NCBI GenBank assembly: GCA_031415695.1
Contig: JANOSH010000021.1
Span: 62,001 to 126,000, forward strand
Direction: 5' to 3'
DNA: 64,000 nucleotides
DNA from: JANOSH01 sp031415695
GTDB taxonomy: Bacteria > Actinomycetota > Acidimicrobiia > Acidimicrobiales > Ilumatobacteraceae
The position numbers and the translations under genes are program-made. How positions within the stretch are numbered: position 1 is the stretch's first letter; the number at the start of each line of letters is the position of its first letter. The notes beneath the pieces are model-generated. The model did no database searches and was not told where the DNA came from. It was given only the letters and a program-made list of their open reading frames with translations. Below are positions 28,834-37,497 of this stretch, one piece after another.

Positions 28834-29454
28834 ATGTATATCTTTCGACGAAACGCAAGCATCCGGCCCGAGCGAATGATGGACGGTATGGCGTTCGCGG
28901 TCACCATCGCAGCGCAGGCCTCGGCGGTCATTGGCCGGCCGATCAGTGTGTTCAATACCGTGTATGGCCAACCCATGGGCTCAATCGGCTGGACGTGTCG
29001 AATGGACTCGTTGGCTGACGCTCACGACGTGGCAACCAAATTGGCCGGCGACCCCGGCTACATGGAGGCGGCGGGTGCTGGGACGGAGCTATTTGCTGGC
29101 CCGGCCAGCGATGCGCTCACCAGCATTGTGTCGTCGTCACTGACGCCGACGGTTCAACGGTTCTACGCATCGACCGTGGCCACTATGGCCAACGGCAAGA
29201 TCGCCGAGGCGATGGCGTTCGGTGTGCAGGTCCAATCACTCTTGGCTAGTAAGGGCTTCAACACGGCGTTTGGTACGTCGACGTTCGGGAACTACGGCGA
29301 AGTTGGTTGGTTGACGGGCGCCGACACGATGGCTGAGATGGACAGGTTTACGGCCGTGCTTGCCGAACCCGATGTTGCGCAGTTGGTAGTTTCAGCTGGA
29401 CCGTTGTTCAATGCTGGCTCGGGCCAGAACGCGTTGGTGGAACGGATCAACTAG
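28834..29454 (+). CDS. Unrecognised protein made of two similar halves
   Basis: 206 residues. The ATG at 28834 is preferred because AAGGAG ends seven bases upstream; another ATG at 28828 is too close. The protein is an internal duplication: the first half (MAFAVTIAAQAS, then GSIGWTCRMDSLADAH, then a hydrophobic helix ending ELFAG) aligns with the second (MAFGVQVQSLLA, GEVGWLTGADTMAEMD, ending LFNAG). The alternation of strands and helices suggests two ferredoxin-like or dimeric-alpha-beta-barrel (NIPSNAP/ABM-like) units, but I cannot name the family. It is divergent from a Crp-family regulator that may control it. Confidence 0.7.
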   Translation: MYIFRRNASIRPERMMDGMAFAVTIAAQASAVIGRPISVFNTVYGQPMGSIGWTCRMDSLADAHDVATKLAGDPGYMEAAGAGTELFAGPASDALTSIVSSSLTPTVQRFYASTVATMANGKIAEAMAFGVQVQSLLASKGFNTAFGTSTFGNYGEVGWLTGADTMAEMDRFTAVLAEPDVAQLVVSAGPLFNAGSGQNALVERIN

Positions 29455-29475
29455 CGGGAGTGCTGGTCCAGTCAA

Positions 29476-29516
29476 CAACGTCGTGGCAGTTCGCTTCTTG
29501 AGCTGCCACGATGTTG
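29476..29516 (+). terminator. Strong hairpin overlapping the start of the S4-domain gene
   Basis: Arms 29476-29489 and 29503-29516 pair over 14 bp with one G-U. Four further pairs (two of them G-U) reach a five-base CTTCT loop. The 3' arm contains the ATG at 29511. No U-tract follows, so it is either a factor-assisted terminator of the upstream gene or a regulatory leader for the S4 gene. Confidence 0.6.
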
Positions 29517-29885
29517 CGCGTGGAAACCACACGGGTTGATCGATGGTTATGCGCCGTGCGGCTTCATCCCACGCGCTCGGCCGCGGCCAAAGCATGCGAC
29601 GGTGGTCACGTAAAGGTGAACGACAAAAGCGCCAAGGCGTCGACCATGGTGCGAGTTGGTGATCGGGTACGTACCCGCGTCGGTCAGCGCGAACGAATTG
29701 TCGAGGTGGTTCTAATCATCGACAAGCGAGTCGGCGCGCCTGTTGCGGCCGAGTGTTTGATTGATCACAGCCCCGTCTACGACCCCGTTGAGGTTGGTGC
29801 ACCGATTTTCGCCCGAGATAGGGGCACGGGCCGACCAACGAAACGTGACCGCCGCACGCTCGACCGATTCCGAGCCGACTCGTGA
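29511..29885 (+). CDS. S4-domain RNA-binding protein, Hsp15 (HslR)-like
   Basis: A 124-residue basic protein with an N-terminal S4 RNA-binding domain: RVDRWLCAVRLHPTRSAAAKAC, GHVKVND and VRVGDRVR. Hsp15 homologues bind stalled 50S subunits carrying peptidyl-tRNA and recycle them. The C-terminal tail is rich in Arg/Lys. Two starts are possible: ATG 29511, which lies in the hairpin stem, and GTG 29520 just beyond it. The S4 domain begins after both, so the choice does not affect the fold. Confidence 0.82.
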   Translation: MLRVETTRVDRWLCAVRLHPTRSAAAKACDGGHVKVNDKSAKASTMVRVGDRVRTRVGQRERIVEVVLIIDKRVGAPVAAECLIDHSPVYDPVEVGAPIFARDRGTGRPTKRDRRTLDRFRADS

Positions 29886-29964
29886 TGCTCCGGGCTGAGT
29901 CGGTCATTTGACCTAATGTATTAACAAGGCTCGGCCGCTAGTTGACGAAGGAGTGACGAATCGG

Positions 29965-30279
29965 ATGAGTACGTGGGTGAAGGTGTGCGAGGTCGATGAT
30001 ATCGACGAGGAGGACGTGGCTGCCTTTACACACGCCGGGCATGAATATGCCGTCCATCGGGCTGAAGACGGCAACTTCTATGCTACCGACGGCCTGTGCA
30101 CGCACGAGAAGGTGAAACTTGCCGATGGCCTGGTCATGGGCAACATCATCGAGTGTCCGAAGCACAACGGTCGCTTCGATATTCGAACTGGCGAGGGCAA
30201 GGGCGCACCAATCTGTGAGAACTTGCGAACATACCCGGTGAAAGTCGACGACCGGGCCGTGTTTCTGGGCGTCGGTTGA
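29965..30279 (+). CDS. Rieske-type [2Fe-2S] ferredoxin
   Basis: A 104-residue soluble Rieske protein. Cluster ligands are in CTHEKVKL and, about 18 residues on, CPKHNGRF, matching C-x-H and C-x2-H. The ATG at 29965 has GAAGGAG upstream (about 11-base spacing); a GTG at 29953 overlaps that site and is less likely. A ferredoxin reductase starts 7 bp later, so the pair should form an electron-transfer chain from NAD(P)H to an oxygenase or P450. Several P450s without obvious partners lie downstream. Confidence 0.88.
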   Translation: MSTWVKVCEVDDIDEEDVAAFTHAGHEYAVHRAEDGNFYATDGLCTHEKVKLADGLVMGNIIECPKHNGRFDIRTGEGKGAPICENLRTYPVKVDDRAVFLGVG

Positions 30280-30286
30280 GAACACC

Positions 30287-31540
30287 ATGTCCGACCGAGA
30301 CGAGCGCATCGTTGTTGTCGGTGCTGGGGAATGCGGCGCCCGAGCTGCGCTGACCCTGCGGTCCGAGGGTTGGCTCGGCCACATCTCGTTAATCGGCGAC
30401 GAGGGTTTCTATCCCTACGAACGCCCACCACTGTCGAAGGCAGCATGGAGCGACCTGTCTGGCGATGGTCCGCCGCCGGCCGTCGATGCCGAAACGTTCG
30501 AGGCGTCCGGCATCGACTTTCTTGCAGACTCAGCGGCCACGACGGTGCACCTCGACGCCAGAATCGTCGAGGTTGCGAGCGGTATTTCGCTAGGGTACGA
30601 CCGTCTCATTCTTGCTACGGGTGCGCGGGCTCGGCTACTCGATGTTCCCGGGGGTTCGCATGCATGCGTATTGCGCACCTGGAATGATCTGTTGCGCCTT
30701 CGTCCACTACTCGTTGCGAACCAGAGAGTCGGGGTGATAGGTGCCGGTTTCATTGGCATGGAACTCGCATCAGTTGCCGCTGAGCTTGGCTGCCACGTCA
30801 CCATTATCGAGGTCGCGCCTCGCGTTCTGGCCCGCGCCGTCCCTGCCGCCATTGCGGCCAAGGTCGCCGACCGTCACCTGACCGCCGGAGTCGACCTACG
30901 ACTCGAACGTGCCGTTGTGCGTATCGACTCTCTGGCGCTTGGGCTCTCAATAGCGCTCGACGATGGCAGCTCGGTAGCCTGCGATGTCGTTGTGGCCGGC
31001 ATCGGATCCATTCCCAATGTCGAGCTCGCCCAGCGTGCCGGATTACAGGTCGACAACGGCATCAAAGTCGACGCTCATCTGCGCACTTCCAATGAGTTCG
31101 TACTGGCCGCGGGCGATTGTTGCTCGTTTCTCCATCCACTCTTTGGGGGCCGTCGCCTTCGGCTGGAAAGCTGGCGCAGCGCGCTCGAGCAGGGCGGGCT
31201 GGCGGCTCGCAACGCGCTTGGTGCCAACGAGGCGCTGAGTGCAGTTCCATGGTTCTGGTCCGACCAATTCGATCTCGGTTTGCAGATCGCTGGACTGCCC
31301 GACGAAGCCGTGTCGAACGTTAACAGAAACCGTCCCGACGGCGGTCTGGTTGAATTTGGACTCGACGTCGAGGGCCGCCTCGTCTCGGCATCGAGCATCG
31401 GTTCGGGAACCCAGACAGCGAAGGACGTCCGCATTGCAGAGATGCTCATTGCTCGTCGAGCACATCCTGACCCCACCCATCTTGGCGACCCCAACGCCAA
31501 CCTGAAGCCGCTTCTGATCAGCAAGGAACCACAGCATTGA
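30287..31540 (+). CDS. FAD-dependent ferredoxin reductase
   Basis: 417 residues, typical of rubredoxin/ferredoxin reductases of oxygenase systems. FAD site VVVGAGECGA at the N-terminus, ERPPLSKAAW, the ILATGAR segment, NAD(P)H site GVIGAGFIGMELA, and AAGDCCSF in the second FAD motif. A C-terminal reductase domain follows. It is 7 bp after the Rieske ferredoxin, and a 33-codon ORF overlaps its stop, so the operon continues into the aldolase/dehydrogenase genes. Confidence 0.9.
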   Translation: MSDRDERIVVVGAGECGARAALTLRSEGWLGHISLIGDEGFYPYERPPLSKAAWSDLSGDGPPPAVDAETFEASGIDFLADSAATTVHLDARIVEVASGISLGYDRLILATGARARLLDVPGGSHACVLRTWNDLLRLRPLLVANQRVGVIGAGFIGMELASVAAELGCHVTIIEVAPRVLARAVPAAIAAKVADRHLTAGVDLRLERAVVRIDSLALGLSIALDDGSSVACDVVVAGIGSIPNVELAQRAGLQVDNGIKVDAHLRTSNEFVLAAGDCCSFLHPLFGGRRLRLESWRSALEQGGLAARNALGANEALSAVPWFWSDQFDLGLQIAGLPDEAVSNVNRNRPDGGLVEFGLDVEGRLVSASSIGSGTQTAKDVRIAEMLIARRAHPDPTHLGDPNANLKPLLISKEPQH

Positions 31541-31638
31541 GCCGACCCACACACGGCAACTATCCTGAGGCCAGTCACACGGTACCCATCAACGATGCCG
31601 AGTTCGTGGCGTTTCAGCGATTCCTCGAGGAGCAGTAA
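31537..31638 (+). CDS. Small 33-residue ORF coupled to flanking genes
   Basis: A TTG start overlaps the stop of the reductase gene by 4 bases (TTGA), and the ORF ends 3 bases before the GTG start of the aldolase-like gene. Codons have high third-position GC, like neighbouring genes, and the C-terminal segment FVAFQRFLEEQ would be an amphipathic helix. It is either a real small protein or a spacer ORF that couples translation. I do not recognise it. Confidence 0.4.
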   Translation: MSRPTHGNYPEASHTVPINDAEFVAFQRFLEEQ

Positions 31639-31641
31639 CCG

Positions 31642-32562
31642 GTGGTTCTACACGAGCGCGATTTCGCCAATCTGTGTGACGTACGGGTGCATGAGCCGCA
31701 CCTGATTGGGGCTGCCTATGCGACCCGGAAACGTCGAGCCTCACTCACCACCGGTGGCGTCATGTTCATCGTGGCTGCCGACCACACCGCTCGCGGCATG
31801 GTCGGGCTAGGCGGCGACCCGTATGCTATGGCCGACCGTCGTTCCATGTTGCAGCGCCTACTTCTTGCGCTCGACAATCCTCGCGTCGACGGGGTTCTTG
31901 CGTCGGCTGACATCATGGACGACCTGGTGCTGCTCGGCGCGTTGGAGAACCGAATCGCAGTCGGCACTATGAATCGCGGTGGTATCGCCAACTCAGCCTG
32001 GGGGCTCGACGATCGCTTCACCGCGTACGACGCCGACCACATCGTCCGCCAAAATCTCGACGCCGGCAAGATGTTGCTGCGCATCCACTACGACGATGCG
32101 GGAACACTCAACACGCTGCACGAGTGCAGCCGCGCGGTGCAACAGCTTGCCGATCATCAGGTCTTGGCCATGGTCGAACCTATCCCGTACATCACCAACA
32201 CGGCGGGTCACCATGTGTGGGACGACGATCCCGAACGCCTGGTGCGTGCCGTGGGAATTTCGGCCGGGCTGGCCGCGTCGAGCGCCTATAACTGGTTGAA
32301 GATCCAAGCCACCGACGACGTCGAGCGAGTCGCTCGCGTAACGAATCAGCCGCTGCTCCTACTCGGTGGAGCGCCAGGTCCCGACCCCGACCACACCTAT
32401 TCGTTGTGGGAAAAAGGACTGAATCAACCCACGGTGCGCGGCCTCGTTATCGGCCGTTCACTCCTGTATCCGAATGACGGCGACGTCGAACTCGCGGTGG
32501 ATCGCGCCGCCAAACTTGTAGATACTGCTAGCCACGCCAAAAGTACTGGACGGACATCATGA
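31642..32562 (+). CDS. Cgl0159-like (beta/alpha)8-barrel aldolase family protein
   Basis: A 306-residue barrel protein. Features include VMFIVAADHTARGM near the N-terminus, the KMLLRIHYDD strand, MVEPIPY and a C-terminal VRGLVIGRSLLYP strand, similar to the uncharacterised DeoC/FbaB-like family named after Corynebacterium Cgl0159, which is often found in actinobacterial inositol-catabolism clusters. A class I aldolase acting on a phosphorylated inositol breakdown product is plausible. The GTG start is three bases after the preceding ORF, and the stop overlaps the next start (ATGA). Confidence 0.75.
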   Translation: MVLHERDFANLCDVRVHEPHLIGAAYATRKRRASLTTGGVMFIVAADHTARGMVGLGGDPYAMADRRSMLQRLLLALDNPRVDGVLASADIMDDLVLLGALENRIAVGTMNRGGIANSAWGLDDRFTAYDADHIVRQNLDAGKMLLRIHYDDAGTLNTLHECSRAVQQLADHQVLAMVEPIPYITNTAGHHVWDDDPERLVRAVGISAGLAASSAYNWLKIQATDDVERVARVTNQPLLLLGGAPGPDPDHTYSLWEKGLNQPTVRGLVIGRSLLYPNDGDVELAVDRAAKLVDTASHAKSTGRTS

Positions 32563-34046
32563 ATCGCATCTCTCACTGGATCAACGGCGCAGTCGTGCCG
32601 GGTGTGTCGGGCCGTCATGGCCCGGTCTATAACCCGGCGTATGGCGAGCAAACCGCTACCGTCGATTTGGCGTCAACGGCCGAGGTCGACGCCGCAATCG
32701 CTGTCGCCTCAGCGGCGTTCCCGGCGTGGCGTTCCACGTCGTTGACTCGTCGGGCCGAGGTGATGTTCAACTTGCGCGAACTCATTGCCGCCAACCGTAA
32801 AGAGATTGCGTCACTGGTGTCGGCCGAGCATGGCAAGGTGTTGTCCGACGCGCTTGGCGAGGTCGCTCGCGGGCTCGAAAACGTCGAATATGCCTGTGGT
32901 GTGCCGAACCTGATGAAAGGTGGCTTTAGCGAACAGGTGGCTGGCGGCGTCGACGTGTTCTCGATCCGTCAACCCCTCGGAGTTGTTGCCGGCATAACGC
33001 CATTCAACTTCCCGGCCATGGTGCCGTTGTGGATGTTGGCCAACGGCATCGCGTGTGGCAATACGTTAATTCTCAAGCCCAGCGAAAAGGACCCGTCGGC
33101 GGCGATGTTCATTGCCGATCTGCTGAAACAGGCTGGCTTGCCCGACGGCGTTCTCAATGTCGTGCATGGCGACAAGGTGGCCGTCGATGCCATTCTTGCC
33201 AACCCAACCGTTGCCGCCGTGTCGTTCGTAGGGTCTACCCCTATCGCTCGGTACATCTACGAGACCGGCACGGCCAACGGTAAGCGGGTACAGGCACTCG
33301 GTGGCGCCAAGAATCACATGGTTGTGCTGCCGGATGCCGATATCGACATGGCCGCCGACGCCGCCGTGTCGGCCGCGTACGGCTCGGCCGGCGAGCGGTG
33401 CATGGCTATCTCAGTAGTGGTTGCCGTTGGCGGAGTTGGCGACAAACTGGTGGCTGCAATTAGCGAGCGAGTGCCGAAGATTCTCGTTGGCCCCGGCGAC
33501 GACCCGTCGTCGGAAATGGGTCCTCTCGTCACCCGCGAGCATCGAGACAAGGTGGCGTCGTATCTCGATATCGCTACAGCCGACGGTGCCCACCTCGTTA
33601 TCGATGGCCGCCAATCGTCGGTTCCGCAAGATGGCTTCTACCTCGGTTGTTCCCTGGTCGACAACGTGCCACCGTCATCGGCCGTGTATCGCGACGAGAT
33701 ATTCGGCCCGGTGCTGTCGGTCGTGCGGGTCGATACCTATCGCGAAGCAATCGACCTGCTCGATGCGAACCCGTACGGCAACGGTGTTGCCCTGTTCACC
33801 CGCGATGGTGGAGCGGCCCGCCAGTTCCAGTACGAAGTGCAGGTGGGCATGGTCGGTATCAATGTTCCTATCCCGGTGCCGGTCAGTTTCTACAGCTTCG
33901 GCGGTTGGAAGGCATCGCTGTTCGGCGACCGCCACATGTACGGTCCCGAGGGTATCGACTTCTACACCAGGGGCAAAGTTGTCACCGAGCGTTGGCCCGA
34001 TCCGGCCACCTCATCGGTCGATCTCGGCTTCCCTCAGAATCGCTAG
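32559..34046 (+). CDS. mmsA: CoA-acylating methylmalonate-semialdehyde dehydrogenase
   Basis: 495 residues. The aldehyde dehydrogenase converts methylmalonate or malonate semialdehyde plus CoA and NAD+ to propionyl- or acetyl-CoA. Diagnostic MmsA/IolA features: ACGVPNLMKGGFSEQ, the IRQPLGVVAGITPFNFPAMVP stretch, FVGSTPIAR and the catalytic Cys281 in GERCMAI. The usual ALDH general-base Glu is replaced in this family, as here (LGGAKNHMV). It follows the aldolase with a 4-base overlap and converges on iolG, with which it shares the palindromic CTAG stop region. Serves either inositol or valine catabolism; context favours inositol. Confidence 0.92.
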   Translation: MNRISHWINGAVVPGVSGRHGPVYNPAYGEQTATVDLASTAEVDAAIAVASAAFPAWRSTSLTRRAEVMFNLRELIAANRKEIASLVSAEHGKVLSDALGEVARGLENVEYACGVPNLMKGGFSEQVAGGVDVFSIRQPLGVVAGITPFNFPAMVPLWMLANGIACGNTLILKPSEKDPSAAMFIADLLKQAGLPDGVLNVVHGDKVAVDAILANPTVAAVSFVGSTPIARYIYETGTANGKRVQALGGAKNHMVVLPDADIDMAADAAVSAAYGSAGERCMAISVVVAVGGVGDKLVAAISERVPKILVGPGDDPSSEMGPLVTREHRDKVASYLDIATADGAHLVIDGRQSSVPQDGFYLGCSLVDNVPPSSAVYRDEIFGPVLSVVRVDTYREAIDLLDANPYGNGVALFTRDGGAARQFQYEVQVGMVGINVPIPVPVSFYSFGGWKASLFGDRHMYGPEGIDFYTRGKVVTERWPDPATSSVDLGFPQNR

Positions 34047-35038
34047 GTTGGCACGCGAACCGCTCGACCCGATGCCGCTGAACGTACAGCGGCGTCGGCC
34101 AGCAACAGGGCGCGTAAGCCATCATTGCCGTTGGGCGAAACGTCACCGGTCCCGGTAGCTGCAGCGACGAACGCTGCGATCTCGGCGGCGTACGCGGCCG
34201 TGTAGCGAGTCATGAAGAACGGCTGCAACGGGTCGGTCGTGTACCCCGATGCATTCGCAGTTTCGACGGTTGACGGCAAAGGGTTCTCGGCGCGGGCCAT
34301 ACCCAACGAGCCGTGCACCTCTACGCGCTGGTCGTAGCCGTAGGTAGCACGGCGTGAGTTCGAGATGATGGCGATACGGCCCGACGCTGTCTGCAGAACA
34401 ATGGCCGCAGAGTCGACATCGCCCAGCTTGCCGATGTTTGGATCAACGAGCACGGACGCCGTTGCGGACACGGTGACGGGTTCTTCACCGAGTATGAAAC
34501 GCGCCATGTCGAAGTCGTGAATAGTCATATCGCGAAACATGCCGCCCGACCTCGTTATATAGTCGGCTGGGGGAGGGCCCGGATCACGCGACACAATCTG
34601 CACCATCTCGATGTCGCCGACAGCGCCAGCATCGATACGGCGTTTCAACTCGACGAAATGGGGGTCGAAGCGACGGTTGAAGCCGACCATGAGAAGGGCC
34701 CCCGTGCGCTCAACGACCTTGAGGCATCGGCGAACTCTGGCGACGTCGATGTCGATTGGCTTTTCGCAAAAGATCTTCTTGCCGGCCTTGGCGGCACGCT
34801 CGATGAGGTCGGCGTGCATGTCGGTCGGTGTCGTGATAAGTACGGCGTCGACGTCGTTGGAGACGATGATCTCGTCGATGGTGCGTACTGTGGCGCCGGA
34901 GGCTTCGGCGATGACCTTGGCCGCTGCGGGTATGACATCGGCGACCGCTACAAGTTGTGCTCCGGTCGTGGCGGCTACGGCACCTGCGTGCACCTTACCG
35001 ATTCGGCCTGCTCCGAGGAGTCCGATACGCAGTGTCAT
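34043..35038 (-). CDS. iolG: Gfo/Idh/MocA oxidoreductase, inositol 2-dehydrogenase-like
   Basis: 331 residues. Rossmann motif GLLGAGRIGKVHA at the N-terminus, the EKP motif in IFCEKPID (catalytic Lys), and the C-terminal-domain signature DMTIHDFDMARF with the Asp and His of inositol dehydrogenases. It oxidises myo-inositol or a related cyclitol to the 2-ketone with NAD+. Its start overlaps the stop of the P450 gene by 4 bases, so the two form a leftward operon. Its stop interlocks with the convergent mmsA stop. The gene symbol rests on family resemblance and neighbours. Confidence 0.82.
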   Translation of the reverse strand: MTLRIGLLGAGRIGKVHAGAVAATTGAQLVAVADVIPAAAKVIAEASGATVRTIDEIIVSNDVDAVLITTPTDMHADLIERAAKAGKKIFCEKPIDIDVARVRRCLKVVERTGALLMVGFNRRFDPHFVELKRRIDAGAVGDIEMVQIVSRDPGPPPADYITRSGGMFRDMTIHDFDMARFILGEEPVTVSATASVLVDPNIGKLGDVDSAAIVLQTASGRIAIISNSRRATYGYDQRVEVHGSLGMARAENPLPSTVETANASGYTTDPLQPFFMTRYTAAYAAEIAAFVAAATGTGDVSPNGNDGLRALLLADAAVRSAASGRAVRVPT

Positions 35039-36321
35039 GTGGCTTGCTCCGTTGCGGTGATGATCATGGGTAGGTGCTTGATGCCGCCAATGAAGTTCGA
35101 CCTTAACCGCTCAACTGGGCCTGTAACCGTAGCGGTGCCAATACGGGGTAGAAGTTCTTCGAGAAGTACGCGCAGTTCGAGCCGGGCGAGGTGAGCGCCG
35201 AGACACAGATGCGGGCTCATGCGTCCGAATGCCACGTGTTCGTTGGGCCACCGATCGATGTCGAAACGGTATGGGTCGTCGAAGACTTCGGCGTCGTAGT
35301 CGGCCGAAGTGAACCAGATAAGCACCTTGTCGCCGGCCTTGATGTGGCGTCCCTTGAGTGTGGTGTCGGCAGTGGCGGTGCGGCGAAAGTGCATGGTGAC
35401 GGTTCCCCACCGCAGAATCTCCTCCACCGCCCGAGACACCAGTTCGGGGTCGTTACCCACTGCCGCGGTGAGCCGGACGAGTTGGTCAGGATGTTCGGCC
35501 AAGGCTTTCATGCCCGCAGCCATGGTGTACCGGGTGGTGTCGTTGCCTGCGCCTACCAGTAATACGAAGAAGTTCCTAAACTCCAACTCCGATAGTGCCT
35601 CGCCGTCGACGGTTGGAGCCAGTAGGTCACTGGTCACGTCGTCGGTGCGGTGTGCTCGCCGAAGCTCGGCTTGTTGTTGGGCGTAGCGGTACAGGTCGAG
35701 CCCGGCTGGGGACCGGAACGGCATGGCCTTGAACTCGTCGGTATCTACGAGCCCCACCGGATGCTCGGTCATCTCAGGGTCGAAGTTGCCGAGCAGTGCG
35801 TCGCCGCGTTCTACTAACCAGGGGCCGTCGGCGTCGGGTACACCGAGAAGCCGGCCGAGCATCCTCATCGGCAACTGTTTGGCAATGTCGTCGGTGAAAT
35901 CGAGGGTCGTCGTCGTACCCGGGGGTAGTGCGTCATCGACGACCGATCGAGCCAGAGTACGAAGCGCGTTCTCGTACGCCCAAACCTCGCGACGGTTGAA
36001 CGGCTTGGACACCAATCGGCGATACCGGGTGTGTTCGGGCGCGTCGTATTCGAGCATGTTTCGGCGGGCCTGAAAGTCGTCTGGGTCCATTTCCTCGAGG
36101 GTGACGCCCTGCGCGTTCGAAAACAGCTTGGGTTGTCGGCTTACCTCGACCAGATCATGGTAGCGAGTCACGGCCCAGAATCCGGCGCCGTTGTCTTCGG
36201 TCCACCACGACACGGGGTCGTCGTTGCGTAGTCGTTCGAATGTGGCATGTGGGAAGCCCGCAACGTAGGTGTCGGGGTCAACGATGTTGGCGTCGGATGG
36301 CCCTGATGCAGCGATCACCAT
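35035..36321 (-). CDS. Cytochrome P450
   Basis: A 428-residue soluble class I P450. I-helix GAGNDTTR, K-helix ExxR in EEILRW, and the haem loop FGRMSPHLCLG with Cys373. The haem loop has Ser where most P450s have the conserved Gly four before Cys; otherwise it resembles the CYP125/142-type FGxxGxHxCxG spacing. The substrate could be a terpene, sterol or alkyl compound. It is coupled by ATGA to iolG, an unusual partnership. The CGGTCA-AC-TGACCG palindrome 60 bases upstream may be the operator. Confidence 0.9.
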   Translation of the reverse strand: MVIAASGPSDANIVDPDTYVAGFPHATFERLRNDDPVSWWTEDNGAGFWAVTRYHDLVEVSRQPKLFSNAQGVTLEEMDPDDFQARRNMLEYDAPEHTRYRRLVSKPFNRREVWAYENALRTLARSVVDDALPPGTTTTLDFTDDIAKQLPMRMLGRLLGVPDADGPWLVERGDALLGNFDPEMTEHPVGLVDTDEFKAMPFRSPAGLDLYRYAQQQAELRRAHRTDDVTSDLLAPTVDGEALSELEFRNFFVLLVGAGNDTTRYTMAAGMKALAEHPDQLVRLTAAVGNDPELVSRAVEEILRWGTVTMHFRRTATADTTLKGRHIKAGDKVLIWFTSADYDAEVFDDPYRFDIDRWPNEHVAFGRMSPHLCLGAHLARLELRVLLEELLPRIGTATVTGPVERLRSNFIGGIKHLPMIITATEQAT

Positions 36322-36380
36322 CGAAGTTCCTCCTGTTGAAAGAAAGTTCGGTTCCTAATGATTACTGGCGGCGTGTTGTT

Positions 36381-36394
36381 CGGTCAACTGACCG
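36381..36394. promoter_or_regulatory. Operator-like palindrome CGGTCA-AC-TGACCG
   Basis: A perfect 6-bp-arm inverted repeat with a 2-base centre in the 99-bp gap between the divergent P450 and FemAB-like genes. The shape suits a TetR/GntR-type repressor. TACATT at 36408-36413 lies seven bases before the GTG at 36421 and could be a -10 element. Confidence 0.45.
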
Positions 36395-36420
36395 GGTAGC
36401 AGTGACGTACATTCGGTGGC

Positions 36421-37497
36421 GTGCCGACACTGTGTTTACCAGCCCCGCGAGACCGATGGCAGGCGCTGTGCGCCGCCGACCCAGCGCATCTGCCTACCCA
36501 GACGCCGCAGTGGATGAATGCCGTTACCGATTCAGGTCAGTGGCGTGATATCAGCCGTTGGTACCAGTTCGAGTCCGGGACCCAAGCGGTCCTGCCGGCA
36601 GCATGTGGGCGTCGACCGGCGCGAGTTTCTAGTGCCGGAGGTCTTCCCAACAACTGGGGCACGGGTGGCATCGTCAGCGACGCACCGCTAAGCGCCAGGG
36701 AGATGGCCGATGTTTTTGACGACGTTCGGCGTCTCGGCTTTTCTCGCTTCACGCTGTGGCCCGATGCGACTCAAGGGGCCGACTGGGAGGCAGGTCGTGC
36801 AATCGCTCCGGAACTGGTAGTTGCCACCCCTCGCCGCTTTCATGTCATCGACCTCGACTCCAGTTTCGAGACAATCACTGCCACGCGTTTCGACAAGTAC
36901 ACGCGGCGCTACGTGAAGCGTGCCCGCGACGCCGGTGTAACAACGGTGCACGCCAGCGGGCCCGACCTAATCGAACCGTTCATGACCATGCTGCACCGCA
37001 TCGTGCCTCGGTGGGCCGCACAGCAGCACGAACCGGTTGCGCTCGCTCGACTTCGGGCTGCACATCGTGACCCTCGGTCCAAGTTCGAGGCAATCATGCG
37101 CAACCTCGGCGATAGTGCCCGCATCGGTGTTGCCTTTGTCGACTGTCGTCCTGTGGCGGCCGCGCTGTACCTCATTGGGCGCAATGCCGACATCATCTGG
37201 GCGCCGGTGGATCCCGACCGTGGGATAGAGGTGCACGCCCCCACGCTGCTGTACGTCGAAGCGATCGAAGCGGCGTGCGCTGCAGGTTGCGGCCGTTTTT
37301 CGATGGGTGAGAGCGGTATGTCCGAGGGGCTCGATCGGTTCAAACGTCGGCTGGGGGCACACTCGGTCGAGTATCACTCGTACCGCATCGAACACGCTGC
37401 GGTCACCCGGGCCGAAGACGTAGCCAAACGTTGCGTCAAACGGATCATCGGCTTCAACGAGACGCGGTCACTCGCCGTTCAACCGCCTGCGCCGTAG
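36421..37497 (+). CDS. FemAB/GNAT-type acyl- or aminoacyl-transferase-like protein
   Basis: 358 residues, no signal or membrane segment. The C-terminal half is a GNAT-like fold with the FemAB/peptidoglycan-bridge and exosortase-associated hallmark FSMGESGMSEGLDRFKRRLG, and an FDKYTRRYVKRARDAGV segment in the central region. Members transfer amino acids or acyl groups to cell-wall or surface-polymer precursors. The GTG start follows a candidate -10 (TACATT), suggesting a leaderless message. The gene end is duplicated beyond the downstream vapBC module. Confidence 0.75.
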   Translation: MPTLCLPAPRDRWQALCAADPAHLPTQTPQWMNAVTDSGQWRDISRWYQFESGTQAVLPAACGRRPARVSSAGGLPNNWGTGGIVSDAPLSAREMADVFDDVRRLGFSRFTLWPDATQGADWEAGRAIAPELVVATPRRFHVIDLDSSFETITATRFDKYTRRYVKRARDAGVTTVHASGPDLIEPFMTMLHRIVPRWAAQQHEPVALARLRAAHRDPRSKFEAIMRNLGDSARIGVAFVDCRPVAAALYLIGRNADIIWAPVDPDRGIEVHAPTLLYVEAIEAACAAGCGRFSMGESGMSEGLDRFKRRLGAHSVEYHSYRIEHAAVTRAEDVAKRCVKRIIGFNETRSLAVQPPAP

